This document shows positions 31,903 through 44,145 of a stretch of DNA of 64,000 nt, piece after piece. Within the stretch, counting starts at the first letter, position 1. Every line of letters starts with the position of its first letter. Under the pieces are notes generated by a model. It worked only from the letters and a program-made list of their open reading frames with translations. It did not search any database and had not been told where the DNA came from. The translations under genes were made by a program, and so were the position numbers. The stretch comes from Adenophora triphylla var. japonica (Eukaryota; Streptophyta; Magnoliopsida; Asterales; Campanulaceae): the NCBI GenBank assembly GCA_022495995.1, contig JAFEMH010000987.1:1-64000 (forward strand), given 5' to 3'.

Positions 31903-34900
31903 ATGGGCAAAGACAAACAGGCGGTTGAGAAATTCGATGGGTCTGACTACGGATATTGGAGGATGCAGATCGAGGATCTCTTGTACAACAAGGATCTCTA
32001 CAAGCCTCTGAAGGGTGTCAAACCGGAAGATGAAGATCAGGAAGAATGGGAACTCATGGATCGGAAGGCTTTAGGGGTGGTTAGATCTACTTTGTCAAAG
32101 TGGATCGCGAAGACTACCAGGATGGCGACAACCACCAAGGAGCTATTGGATTATCTTACTGAGAGATTTGAAACTCCGTCTGCTGCAAATAAGGTTGATT
32201 TGATACGTAAGATGGGTAGTCTCAAGATGCAAGAGGGAGGATCCTTGGCTAAGCACATCGATGAGTTTATGGATGTCATAGATTCATTGACAGCGGTGGA
32301 GATCAAGTTCGATGATGAGGTTCATGCATGCTTGTTGCTAGCTTCTTTACCGGCAAGTTGGAGCGGAACGGTGACTGCAATCAACGCTTCAGCAGGTAAG
32401 AAAAAATTGAAATATGATGATGTTAAAGACTTTCGTTTAGGTGAGGAAAATCGCATGAAGAAGTTGGGGACATCAAGTACTTCAGGAGCGGCTTTAACTA
32501 CTACTAGTAGGGGAAAGCCGGGTACTAGCAAACAAGGGAGAACTGAATCTAGGGAGAACGGTGTGAGTGGAAAGGGCAAAGCTGATGAGACCAAGGACAA
32601 ACCGAAGGTTGCGAAGGGATCTGTTCAGTGCTACTATTGTAAGGAGTTGGGACACTTCAAGAGGGATTGTCCAAATCGTAAGGGCAATCAGGCGAATGTG
32701 GCAGTTGAAGGTGATGATGTACTGATTCTGAGTGTTAGTAGTGCACTGGAATCATGGGTACTGGATTCGGGGGCATCATTCCACTCTTGCGGGCATAAGG
32801 AAGAGATGGATAATTACACTTCCGGTGATTTCGGGAAGGTCTATCTAGCTGATGGCGAACCTTTGGAAATCAAGGGGAAGGGGGATGTCAGAATAGGAGC
32901 ATCGGACGGGAAGGTTCTTCATCTGAACGGGGTCAGGCACATTCCGGGTTTGAAAAAGAACCTACTATCAGTTGGGCAGTTGGATGAAGAGGGTTACAAG
33001 GTGACTTTCGGCTGCAGGAACTGGGTTATTACCAAGGAGGATTGTGAGATCGCTCGGGGTAATAAGGAGGGTACTTTGTATTTGGCAAACAACACCAAGG
33101 ATAGTATTGCGGTGGCAGCAGCCAAGGGTGATACTGATTTGTGGCACTGTCGATTGGGTCACATGAGTGAGACAGGGATGAAGGTACTTTGTTCTAAGGG
33201 TCTACTACCGGGTTTGAAGACAGTCAACGTGGGGATCTGCGAAGATTGTATGTTTGGCAAACAAGGGAGAAATAATTTCTCAAGGACAGGTAGGGGATTG
33301 AGGGAAGCAAAGTTGGAATTGGTTCACACGGATTTGTGGGGGCCATCTCCGGTTACATCTCTGGGTGGTGCGTCATATTATATGACTTTTATTGATGATT
33401 CTACAAGGAAGGTCTGGGTCTATTTCTTGAAGGGGAAAGATGAGGCTTTCGAGGTGTTCAAGAAGTGGAGGGCCTTGGTGGAGAATCAAACGGGACTTAA
33501 GCTTAAGTGCTTGAGATCAGATAATGGTGGGGAGTATGAGCACGGGGAGTTTAGGGAATATTGTGCTGCGAATGGTATTCGTATGGAGAAGACTCCAAAG
33601 AAGACTCCACAACTCAACGGGGTAGCAGAGAGGATGAACAGAACATTGAACGAGCGGGCTAGAAGTATGAGATTGAAGTGTGGACTTCTGAAGACGTTCT
33701 GGGCATATGCAGTTGACACGGCAGCTTTCTTGATCAATCGGGGACCATGGGTACCATTGGGGAATGGAATTCCAGAGGAAGCGTGGAGTGGCAAGCAGGT
33801 AAATCTGTCCTTTCTTCGCATATTTGGCTGCGTTTCGTATGTTCATGTTGATTCTGCTGAGAGAACTAAATTAGATGCTAAATCTGTTAAGTGTACATTT
33901 ATTGGGTATGGCGGGGATGACTTCGGGTATAAGTTTTGGGATGACCAAAATCATAGGGTTATTCGTAGTCGAGATGTGGTATTCAATGAACAGGTCTTGT
34001 ACAAGGACAGAAAGGGGGCATCTGATGACACTAGTTCGGAACCGGAAATTGTGGAGGTGGATATTCCTAACTCGGGTGGGAGCAGAACGGTTCATGATGA
34101 CCATGGTCAGGAGGTCACTGAAGATGAACCACGTACTCCGGAACCGGATATTCCGCTGCGTAGATCCAGCAGGTTGCGTGGATCGCCTGACAGGTACACT
34201 CCATCCAATTATTATTTGCTATTGACAAATAATGGGGAACCGGAATGTTATGCGGAGGCTGTTTGTAGTGCACTTTGTAACAAGTGGAAAGCTACGATGG
34301 ATGATGAGATGGACTCATTGAAGGCCAACAAAACTTGGGAGTTGACTAAACTACCTAAGGGAAAGAAGGCACTGCATAATAAGTGGGTTTACAGGATCAA
34401 GGAGGAAGCAGACGGTAGCAAGCGTTACAAGGCAAGACTGGTTGTTAAAGGGTTTCAGCAGAAGTATGGTATTGACTACACCGAAGTATTCACTCCGGTT
34501 GTGAAGATGACCACTATCAGAATGGTTCTGGGGATAGTAGTGGCGGATGACTTGCTGCTAGAACAGATGGATGTGAAGACAGCCTTTCTTCATGGGGACT
34601 TGGAGGAGGAAATTTACATGGTACAGCCAGAGGGTTTCTTGTCTAAGGGTAGCGAGGATCTAGTTTGCAGATTGACTAAGAGCTTGTATGGCCTTAAACA
34701 AGCTCCTAGACAGTGGTACAGGAAATTTGATGGATTCATGCACGACATTAATTTTATCAGATGTGAGGCGGATCATTGTTGCTACTTCAAGAACACTGAC
34801 AATGGGTATATTATCTTGCTGTTATATGTGGACGACATGTTGATAGCGGGCTCTAGCAGTAGAGAGGTAAACAAAGTTGAAGACTCGGTTGTCGAACGGT

Positions 34901-35790
34901 TCGAGATGAAGGATTTGGGAGAGGCAAGGAAAATCTTGGGCATGCGGATTGATCGGGATAGGGAGTCGGGCAAGTTGGTTCTTTCACAAGCAGAATATGT
35001 TGAGAAGGTCTTAGCAAGGTTTTGTATGGAAGAGGCGAAGCCAACAGGGACGCCATTGGGTTTGCATTTCAAGCTATCCGAGAGGGACTCGCCTAGGAAC
35101 AAGGAAGAGCGTGACAAGATGGAGAGAACTCCATATGCATCAGCTGTGGGGAGTCTCATGTATGCAATGGTGTGTACAAGGCCGGACATTGCACATGCGG
35201 TGGGAGTAGTCAGCCGGTTCATGGGCAATCCAGGAAAGCAACATTGGGAAGCGGTTAAGTGGATCCTACGTTATTTGAAGGGTACTGCTGGTAAGGCTCT
35301 GTGTTTCTCAAGCAAGGAAGTGGTGTTAGCGGGTTATGTTGATGCGGACTTGGCATCAAGTGATCTTGATAAAAGGAGAAGTACTACGGGTTATGTGTTT
35401 ACATTGGGTGGTACAGCAATCTCCTAGGCTTCTAAGTTACAAAAGATCGTGGCTCAGTCGACTGCAGAAGCAGAATATGTGGCAAAGGATGAAGCAAGTA
35501 AAGAGATGGTTTGGCTGCAGAACTTCTTGGGTGAACTTGGGAAGACGCGAAGTGGTAATATTCTCTACAGTGACAGTCAGAGCGCAATTCACTTGGCAAA
35601 GAATTCGGCATTTCATTCGAGGACGAAGCACATTGAACTGAGGTTTCACTACATCAGGCATCTCTTGGAGAAGAAGACTTTGTGGCTTGAGAAGATATTG
35701 GGATCGGAGAATCCGGCTGACATGTTGACAAAGGTTGTGAACCTTGAGAAGTTGAAGCTGTGCAAAGCTTCAATTGGGCTTGAAGAATGA
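31903..35790 (+). pseudogene. element C gag-pol polyprotein, one nonsense codon
   Basis: A single frame of about 1295 codons starts at ATG 31903 and ends at 35790. It has a premature TAG at 35425-35427, where the family has tryptophan after TLGGTAIS. Domains in order: gag (residues 1-240), zinc knuckle CYYCKELGHFKRDC (about 243), aspartic protease WVLDSGASFH (about 285), gag-pre-integrase LWHCRLGHMSE (about 412), integrase (HTDLWGP about 470; SDNGGEYEHGEF about 537; glutamate in GVAERMNRTL about 573), reverse transcriptase (KARLVVKGFQQKYGIDYTEVF; YVDDMLIAG about 975) and RNase H (from about 1143; DSQSAIHLAKN after the stop). All catalytic motifs are present, but the stop removes the end of RNase H. 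Confidence 0.95.
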
Positions 35791-35888
35791 GAGAGGAGGA
35801 TGGCACTACCATGATCGAGGTGAGCACTAGGAGGACACCAAGGATGAGTTGAAGACGGATACGGGGCTTATATGTGTGGTTGATCTCT

Positions 35889-35899
35889 AGGTGGGAGAT
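35889..35899 (+). other. element C polypurine tract
   Basis: Purine-rich AGGTGGGAGAT stands directly before the 3' LTR, as in other plant copia elements. Confidence 0.85.
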
Positions 35900-36470
35900 T
35901 GTTGGGATAGAAGACCAACCGTACTAGACATCGGAGCAAAAAGGGTTGGAAATTTCGTCTAAAGTTGCTGGAGGTGAGGGCGGCCGCGCAGGTGGTGAGC
36001 GCGACCGCGCACCTGGACCGCAAGTGATGCTCGGAGAAGTTTATTCCTGCGCGACCGCGCTGAAGGGAGTGAGCGACCGCGCTGGTTGGCCGAGGATGGT
36101 GATTGTTTCTCGTTTGCTGAGGGCGACCGCGCTTATAGTGTGCGCGGCCGCGCTGTTGACGGGGGAGGAAAGTCCTGGGCCGGGTCTTAGACGTAATTTA
36201 GGGAATCCTTGTCCATCTAGGGCTTGGTTTTACTCCCTACTATATATTATAAGTGGTATTCCGCCCCTAGACTTGTTGTAACACATATTTTACATTACAT
36301 AGTGCAAGATCCTGGCTTGGTAGTGCCCCCAGACGTAGCCAATCAAATTGGTGAACTGGGTTAACAATTTCTTGTGTTCTTTTCTGTTTTCTTTGATTTC
36401 TTGTGCTTGGTTTGTGTGCGATTATTATTCTTGTAGGTTTGCTTGGGTGTGGAGGGCCATATTCACAACA
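35900..36470 (+). repeat. element C 3' LTR
   Basis: The LTR is 571 bp with three differences from the 5' copy. It is followed by the second CATAA duplication. Confidence 0.97.
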
Positions 36471-38168
36471 CATAAACCCCCAGTCTCCAATCGAAGATTT
36501 CTCAGCATTCTTCAAACCAACTCTCTGGCCCCGCCATGCAAGGAAATCTTTGTGGTAAAGGTCGACAAGCACCGTCATACTCGTCTCGAATGCATGAACA
36601 TGGTATGGGATGTCCTCAACGAGGAATTAACTGCTGAACCCCTTTTCTCTAGTGAAGAAAATGTGACGCGAGACGCCCCTACGTCTGGGTAAAGCCGTCA
36701 GACGGCGATGAATCAGGATTCTCCGGGGTCGAGGATGCGGCAGATCCGCGAGCAGACCCTTACATTCATATGCTCAGTTTTGAGGATGGCACCAGTTCCG
36801 ATGATGTCACCTACAATGAGGGCTCCAATGCCATGGAAATTATCAAACTCAATACCGTGGTCCTGACTGCCCGAGAAGACCCAAAGCCTGAGTTTGAACC
36901 AACAGTACCAAAAGCTAAAGCCGCAGAAGTCCTTTCAGATGATTGGGATGGTCCGGTTATGCAGCAGTCATTCGGGGAAGAGGTACAGGTGCCAAATCTG
37001 ATCGACTTTGGTTCAGTCAAAGAAATGGTAGCAATGATTGAGGAAGGAGGACAGAAACAATGCAATTCTCGAGTCATGAGGCCACCGACAGCAATGCCAT
37101 TGAAGAATTGGGAAACTCTCTCAGGTCCGGTCGCAACCATGGAGGAAATGATCACGAAGCTTGGATTGGTCCCCCGTCCCTTTGTGTCAACCTATGTAAA
37201 ATCCTCCGAGTCTCTCATTGTTGAGTTCGAGTCTCTCGAGTCGTCCGATGGCCTTACGCCTGAAGACTACGAAGTTGTAGCTAATGCTGTATTTCCCTTC
37301 GTTCTTAATGAAATGATGGACCTTTCTGAGTATCCCCTGATTGCCACTTTAACTAATGATAAATTAACTAATAATCTAAAAACAGTTAATAATGATTCAC
37401 TAGATAAAGAAGCAGACACATTAAATGAACAATATATTAAAGAAATCTTTAAGCAGGTTGTTCGGAAAGAGGAAAATCGAGCCCAAGCTGCCGAAGAGAT
37501 TTTGACAAGTGTGAATCTGGGAACTGCGGAAGAGCCTAAAGAGACGCAGATTGGTAGTTTCTTCGAAGGAACTGAAAAGGATGCTCTGGTTGAGCTGCTA
37601 AGAAAATTCGTTGATGTGTTTGCATGGTCCTATAAAGATATGCCAGGCCTCGACCCTTCCATAGTTGAACACCGGATACCGCTCGACCCGGAAGTCAAGC
37701 CAGTGAAGCAGAAACTAAGAAGAATTAAGCCCGAATGGTCTCTACAAGTGAAAGAGGAGATAGAAAAGATGCTCAGAGCAGGGTTCATCAGGGTCATTGA
37801 ATATCTTACATGGCTTTCCAACATAGTGACAGTAACCAAGGCCAACGGGAAGATCCGATGCTGCGTAGATTTCAGAGACTTGAACAAGGATAGTCCAAAA
37901 GACGATTTCCCCCTGCCAAACATCGACATCCTGGTGGATTCCACGGCCAACCATGAAGTTAAATCCTTCGTCGACGGCTTTGCCGGTTACAATCAAATCA
38001 AAATGGCAGAAGAAGATCAAGCCAAGACAGCCTTCACAACCCCTTGGGGCACATACTGCTACACGGTCATGCCATTCAGACTAAAGAATGCTGGGGCTAC
38101 TTACCAGAGGGCATCTACAGCTTTGTTCCATGACATGATCCACAAAGAAATTGAGGTCTATGTGGACG
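36471..38168 (+). pseudogene. element A pol, first part (linker and reverse transcriptase to YVD)
   Basis: The frame of the protease ORF continues from 36471 (HKPPVSNRRF) to about 36688. It then shifts to a frame running through VKPSDGDESGF, IHMLSFEDG and on without a stop to 38168. The linker of about 270 residues is followed by reverse transcriptase: VEHRIPLDP, WSLQVKEEIEKMLRAGFI, VTVTKANGKIRCCVDFRDLN, LPNIDILVDS, FVDGFAGYNQIKM, AKTAFTTPWGTYCYTVMPF, ATYQRASTALFHDMIHKEI, then EVYVD. Here the CACTA transposon cuts the catalytic motif; the coding sense resumes at 44146. Apart from the insertion this part of the enzyme looks well preserved. Confidence 0.92.
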
Positions 38169-38602
38169 CACTACAAAAAATAACCCCTTTTATGACGGTC
38201 GATGGACCGTAGTAAAAAACTCAAAAACCGACACAAAAGGTATTTGTGACGGTTTTGTGACGGTTTATTGGCCGACTTAATTGCGTGGGTCACAAATACT
38301 TTGTGTCGGGTGGTAAACCGTCATAATTGTTATTTGTGACAGTCTTTGTTACGGTTCTGAAACAATGCAAAAGAAACTGTGTCATATGCTTAAAAGTTAT
38401 GTTACGCTTTTTTGCGACGGTTATAATCGTCACAATTGATATATTTATTACGGTTATTTACACGTCACCTCAGATAATTGTGTGCAACATATTGGTTTGT
38501 GACCGCATTTAAACCGTAACATATATTTTTATGTGTCAGTTTGTTTACCATAATAATAAAACACTGCTGATATTTTTTTTAATATTTGTTACGGTTTAAA
38601 CC

Positions 38603-38605
<3 letters not shown>

Positions 38606-38641
<36 letters not shown>
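38606..38641. repeat. (TA)n microsatellite
   Basis: About 18 TA units lie in the left subterminal zone of the CACTA element. Confidence 0.95.
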
Positions 38642-38643
<2 letters not shown>

Positions 38644-40419
38644 GTTTCTAAAATGGTGATATATTTTTACTAAATCACAATTTCTAGAAAATATGTAAAT
38701 GAAAAAGAGAACTTTTTCATTCCAAAATCAACAATACCACAATAATTCCAAAGTGCTTAATATCCAAAAGAAATAATCCCATAAAACTAAACATGTGCTA
38801 AATGTATAACATATATTGTTAGCCATAGAGCCATGTCAAAAGATAAACTCTAAAGTCACTAGCGGTGGAACTGTTGAAGATGTATCATTTGCCAACATGT
38901 AGAATCATTCTTCCACGAATACTCCTATAAATAAAATATATAACACAAATATATATATATATATATGCATGCATATGTAAAAGTAAAATTATGCTAAGGA
39001 AATTAAAAGCAATAAAAAAAATATTTACTACCTCCGTTCGAAATAAATGTCACATTCCTTATTTTAAAACGTGCCATTCATATTGGGAAGACTAAAAATA
39101 AGGGAAAAGTGTGACATTTATTATGGAACGAATGGAGTATTAGTTGATTCATATATATGATACAATAAAAAATAATTATAAACTAACTACACTTATCTGA
39201 AAACACAAAACACACTAAAGCACTAGCTAGACATTCCATCAAGCCCATCTTTCGTACCACCAGATGTTGAAGGATTACCTATATATATGAATCAAAAACT
39301 ATGAAATCACAGGATATGCCCATAGAAAATGAGAGATGACATAAAGATGCTCATAACATCACTTGTGAGTAAATGAAACAAGGTATATAAAACCAAACAA
39401 TTATGGAAAATTAAAGCTATTTATATAATAAAATTACTAACATGACTAACACTAGATGGAATAAATCATTCACTGAAACAACCAACAATGGATCACAGGG
39501 TCAGAAGTAAATCATTCATGGTCAGATAGATCCTACCAAACAGAGAGTGTCAGCATGTTCTCACATCCGGATCAGACTCCTCAGAATCAGGGAAATGCCT
39601 TGAACGCTTTCCAGTTGCTGCTGAAAATGCAGCTAAAAATTGTGCATTCACTGCTCCGATCGAGGAGGAACCTTAATTTTGCAGAATGAGGTAACATGGA
39701 AAACCATTAGACAATGAAATGAAAAAAATTGCCACAATTAAATGCTATTTGTAGAATCACTCACCGAAACTGAAGTCAGTTTCAGAATACTCAGGCCATT
39801 TGTAGTGGCTTAAAACCTGAAAAGTAGGGGGAAAAACAACAAAAAATGACTATAATAACAAATCGTCTGACTTTTGATAATATGATAATTTGGTAAAATG
39901 TGTGTTTTCTAGATAGCTATCAAATGTAAGTAAAAAGGTTACTTTTATACTAAGAGTAACTATCAAATCCTCAAATGATGCATATTCATATATTATTACG
40001 TAATGAATAATATAAAAAATAGGATATTAAAACAATAATCAATCTAGGAGTAGTGTTACAAAACAATTTATAAATAAAGCATGAGTACTATTATAAAGGA
40101 ATCCTAAATCCTACCAACTTCAGAAGAAAAAATTGTAGTGGTTTTAGGCATATGACACCAATAAATATGATATTCAAGGATATGACTATTCTTTTTCCAT
40201 TCAAATAGAGGACTTACCAGATAATAAGCATAGAATACTATAGGAGAGAGGGGAGGGGTAAAGTGTGTCTTCTCTCGGGGGGGTACTAAATTTGTTTATT
40301 TTAAAAATCTGGAAGGGGGCGTAGTGTTTTCTATCCAACTCTAGATATCAACAATTTTCAATCTTAGATATTTCATTACACACATCCTCAAATAAAAGTG
40401 CAAACTTTAGAAATAATAC
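38642..40419. other. CACTA interior, left part
   Basis: This is AT-rich sequence with no supported coding region apart from the MITE listed separately. It may be the 3' intron and UTR of the captured gene. Confidence 0.4.
39028..39139. mobile_element. Stowaway-like MITE
   Basis: The element is about 110 bp. The left end CTACCTCCGTTCGAAATAAA and the right end (minus strand TACTCCATTCGTTCC) form imperfect terminal inverted repeats that share ATAAATGTCACA inside. It is flanked by TA. CTCCGTTC termini and a TA duplication are typical of Stowaway/mariner MITEs. Confidence 0.7.
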
Positions 40420-43400
40420 CTCGTGAAGCCGCCAAAGGCCTCCACGCCTCTGAATTGATGCAACAAGTGAGCAAATTGCAGAACCATGAGCTGGTTGCTC
40501 TGCTTCTGTCAAGTTTGAGAAGTTGGGACCCTACACATGATATCACCAGATCTTTTACAAATGAGAACAAGGCATAACTATGTTACTTTTGATTATGTAA
40601 GATACGACGCTGATGTGGGCATGACGGAGAGTTCTAGTTATGGATATAGAACCATGCCTGCGACACGTAGAGTATCAGTTGTACTTTGTTGTTACTCTCT
40701 TCAAAAGCACTTGCAAGGACCTCTTTTGGATAGAGATAGGTCAAAAAGGCAAACAAGCCAGAATCTGATAAAGGAGCAACCCACTTTGCAACATCTCTGG
40801 GTAGAAACCCAAGCTGAACACTATCTGTTAAAAAGAATGAAGCAAATTTTACTTTCATATAAGTTACTTTAGAAATTAAGTAAAGGAGACCACATTCAAG
40901 AAGAGAGCTATCCAATCTGCCTTAGACTCTGTGATATCTGGGTAACAAAGGAACAACATTTTCATAATCTATGCATGTATGTCTGGGAAATACAAGAACA
41001 CATATTTCAACATCAAAAAAGGCACACTGATGACGGTAAAAGTAGCCCAAAGTGAATACATCTCTTAAGATTCTCTGGAAAGTGAACAGAAACACTGTAG
41101 ATGAATAAGTGTGCCCGTTAAGAAGATTTATAACATCAAAACTACGAAAATGTTGGTAGGAAGACCAAACATAACATATGGGAGAACTAAGAAGGAACAC
41201 TAGTATCTCGCTTGTCAAAAAAAAAAATTTAGAATTGGTAGAACTGGATGGCCAAAAAGGATTCATGTAGATGAAAGTAAACCTAGCGACTGTGACAACG
41301 ACTCACATCACTATTGGTGTGTCTGCGTTGGTCTCTTTAATATATTCTATTTATTTGACAAGCTTTAAGACAACAATAGTGAGCAGAAAATAACAGCATG
41401 AGAAACAATATTAAGGTCAATGGCATAGAAGGTCGAAAATGCAACTCAACAGAAGTTCATTCCAGTTTCTGCACCCGCGACTGAACAAAAACCCAACCAG
41501 GATAAGAGGGATATTGACACAAATAATCCACAAGCCAAAAAAGATTCGGATAAAAACATGAGAATTTTGGATTTCTCAGGTGATTTTTGGACCCTAACTC
41601 ACACTTAAGTTATATGAATCTAACCCCTAATTGCTTTTCTGATGCATGGGCCATGACCATAAAATTATACGGATTCAAAACTATTACTTAAAAAGGATAG
41701 CAAAACTACATATCTGTAGCAGCAGGGGTGACAGATTTTTAAAGTGAATAGGAGATACTTGATAAAGGAAATGCTCAAAGAAAGAATCTATCTGATTTTA
41801 AGGAATTAAGTCAACTCCCAATCCTCCAACAAAACAATTAAAAATTAAATCTTAGGCACCTTAAATTCGTAAGTCCAAACACCAAGTTAAATGAAAATAA
41901 CTACGGAGTTAATCATAAAATGTTATTAAGCAGTGCCAAAACTTACCTCCTTCAGAGAACTAATTCGAGTTAGCTATAATGATGCTTACAGCATTTGGAT
42001 CAGCTAAAATATTCCGGTTTCTTCTCAAAATAATCTCCAGCATCCCATAGGCATTCACATGGCAATTTCCTAGTATTGTAGTCAATTTCTTTAGCTGGGC
42101 GCCTCTGGAATCAACATAAGTGCGAAAAAGGTGGCTTATACCAACAACAGATGCTTCAACAGAACCAAGCAACTCAACCAGAGAAAATTGTGGCATAAAC
42201 CAGTCACCCTGATATAAAGTCAAAAAAAAAAAAGGAAAGATCAAGCAAAAGAATGGAACGGTGATGCTCTTGATTTTAGTAATTTGAAACCAGAAAGGAC
42301 TTACATTAAACAGAAAAGAGGAAATGCATAACAAGGTTAGTTCCATATAGAAAAACAAAGATGAGAACACAATAAAAAGTTGATTGATTGAATATAAGAG
42401 GCAAGTGCAGATCAAAGAGACTAGCTGCAAGTATCATGATAGACACCCCCACTCAAGGACTGGAACGACTGCCATGACGCAGGTCTTGTGAATTATAATA
42501 ATAATAAAAAGATACATAGATAATGGTGCTCACACATAAATAGTAAGTGGATTCTGATATGTAAGGATGCCTCGAAGAATATACTCCAGGTACTGAAGCA
42601 ACCAGATGCCCAGCAGCCCCCTGAAAGTCATATGCCACAGCATTTTAATGACTTCGCAAATAAATTATTTGAATTCCCACGTGATCTGAATTTGACAATG
42701 ACGATATAGTTAAGAAATATGAATGTGCAATGACTGATGGGAAACTAAATAGCTTTTAACCAATTCTAAGCTTCCTCTTATACGTTCAAAAGATGTCACC
42801 AGATCTAGCAATCCTACAATCACACTAACAAAACAGAAACCTGTACAGGCAATCACATGTCATTTAACCACGTCTAGACACATGCCAAGTGGAGCTTAAT
42901 GTTGTGTTGTAAAGAATGATGGTACCAACATCAACAACAATGCACTTGGAACATAGAAAATTAAGAATGTGATTGCCTGTGATAATAATCCAGTGTCGAA
43001 AATATTTCCCCAAAGTATCAATTTTTTTCTAAAATTGAAATAATTTTGCCCCCTTCCAAAAATCTTCTGGCTCCGCAACTGGAAGTAAAGGTTTTTATTT
43101 ACTACAGAAGCCAAGTGATTGTCAAAGTTCTTGCCAGAACAGTTGCATGCATTTGAAAGAATTTTAGTGCACAAGCTCGTTCCATGACAAAAGACTATCA
43201 TGGGATTTGCGCAGAACTGATATTAAGAAAGGTAGATGGTTGGGAATATAATTTTTACAGTTAGCAAAAGGAGGTTAGTGCTTAAGTTAATCATCAAACA
43301 ACAAAAAACATCTTGAGAAAACTATGCATCTGTAGCTAGACCTGAAGTAACTAAAGGAAACCCAAATCTCAAATAAACCTAAAATATATCCTCAATGACA

Positions 43401-43800
43401 CACGAATTGAATTATATTCTTATCATAATTGAAAAAATATTGAATTAACAGATGATGATATTGAAACCTATTCTGGAGATCCAGACGAATGCTGCTACTG
43501 CGCTGCACGACTTCAACTATTGTGGAGAAGAAAAGATTAAATTAGATAAATACATAGATTATAGAAATTGTAGTTGAGGTAGAATTAGAGAGAACAATGG
43601 TTACCTTTTCAGCGGCGGATTACGGTTTTGGGACGGGAAAGAGCGATTCCAATTTCTATAGGGCTTCCAATCAGAGCGCCGGAAGAATCCTAGGCCTCGA
43701 TTCGCTGGCAGAGCAAGGACTCGAAAGAGACAAGGCCGGGATATTGACTGAGAAAATGGAGTCGCTTAGGGCTTTAGGGCTTTCACAAAATTTTTGGGAG
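40420..43800 (-). pseudogene. captured plant gene fragment, at least six exon-like blocks
   Basis: I cannot name the protein. On the minus strand there are blocks bounded by plausible AG and GT: first exon with donor at 43605 (to about 43800), 43516-43468 (VEVVQRSSSIRLDLQNR), 42620-42536 (LLGIWLLQYLEYILRGIL), 42208-41990 (VELLGSVEASVVGISHLF; NAYGMLEIILRRNRNILAD), 40824-40685 (LGFLPRDVAKWVAPLSDSG) and 40530-40420 (GPNFSNLTEAEQPAHGSAI). The blocks read in one direction, in order and with normal protein-like composition, while the gaps are AT-rich like plant introns. This is the picture of a multi-exon host gene caught by a CACTA element. Exon joins and frames between blocks were not proven. Confidence 0.6.
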
Positions 43801-44145
43801 GGAAGCAGGAGAGGGAAGCGGGAGACTTGTGGGAATTTTGAATTTTTTTTTTGTTTATTTGATGCAATTGAAAATGAAAAAAGTAAATATTTTTATAAAA
43901 ACAATTGTTACGGTCATATTAAAAGTATTGTAAATGGAAAAAAAAAATTGCTCGTTAAAAGCTTTTGTTACGTTTTAGAAAAGACCGACATATAAACATT
44001 TATTTACCCCGATTTGTAGAAAACCGTAGTAGACAATTTTTTATTTCTTACGGTCTTAAAAACCGTAATAAATAAAAGTCTATTTGTGTCGGTTCGACGG
44101 ACCGTAACAAATAAAGTGTGGTAAAAGACCCCTTTTTTTGAAGTG

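Larger units (their letters stand above)
31277..36470 (+). mobile_element. element C: Ty1/copia (TNT1-94-like) retrotransposon
   Basis: This is a complete copia element. Its 571-bp LTRs differ at three positions. The perfect target duplication is CATAA (31272-31276 and 36471-36475). It has an initiator-methionine-tRNA-type PBS, one gag-pol frame and a purine tract. It is inserted after the protease part of element A; A's frame resumes immediately after the duplication. Few LTR differences imply a recent insertion. One nonsense codon in RNase H is the only lesion I see. Confidence 0.97.
38169..44145. mobile_element. CACTA-type DNA transposon carrying a captured gene fragment
   Basis: The element is 5977 bp with terminal inverted repeats. 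The left end starts CACTACAAAAAATAACCCC (38169) and the right end, read on the minus strand, starts CACTTCAAAAAAAGGGG (44145). The target duplication is ACG (38166-38168) and ACA (44146-44148), 3 bp with one mismatch, the size expected for CACTA. Subterminal zones (about 38190-38600 and 43900-44110) contain many copies of an ACGGTTT / AAACCGT motif in both orientations. No transposase is recognisable, so it would be non-autonomous. The interior holds exon-like blocks of a plant gene on the minus strand. Confidence 0.88.

Noticed and set aside
42896..43201. Minus-strand open frame of 101 codons in the CACTA interior
   Set aside because: Hydrophobic and low in protein-like pattern, with no clear splice borders; more likely intron of the captured gene.
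43597..43995. Plus-strand open frame of 132 codons near the right end of the CACTA element
   Set aside because: It overlaps the presumed first exon of the minus-strand captured gene, runs into low-complexity subterminal sequence and has no recognised motif.
38169..44145. hAT or Mutator assignment for this insertion
   Set aside because: The CACT termini and 3-bp duplication fit CACTA, while hAT and Mutator elements make 8-bp and about 9-bp duplications.
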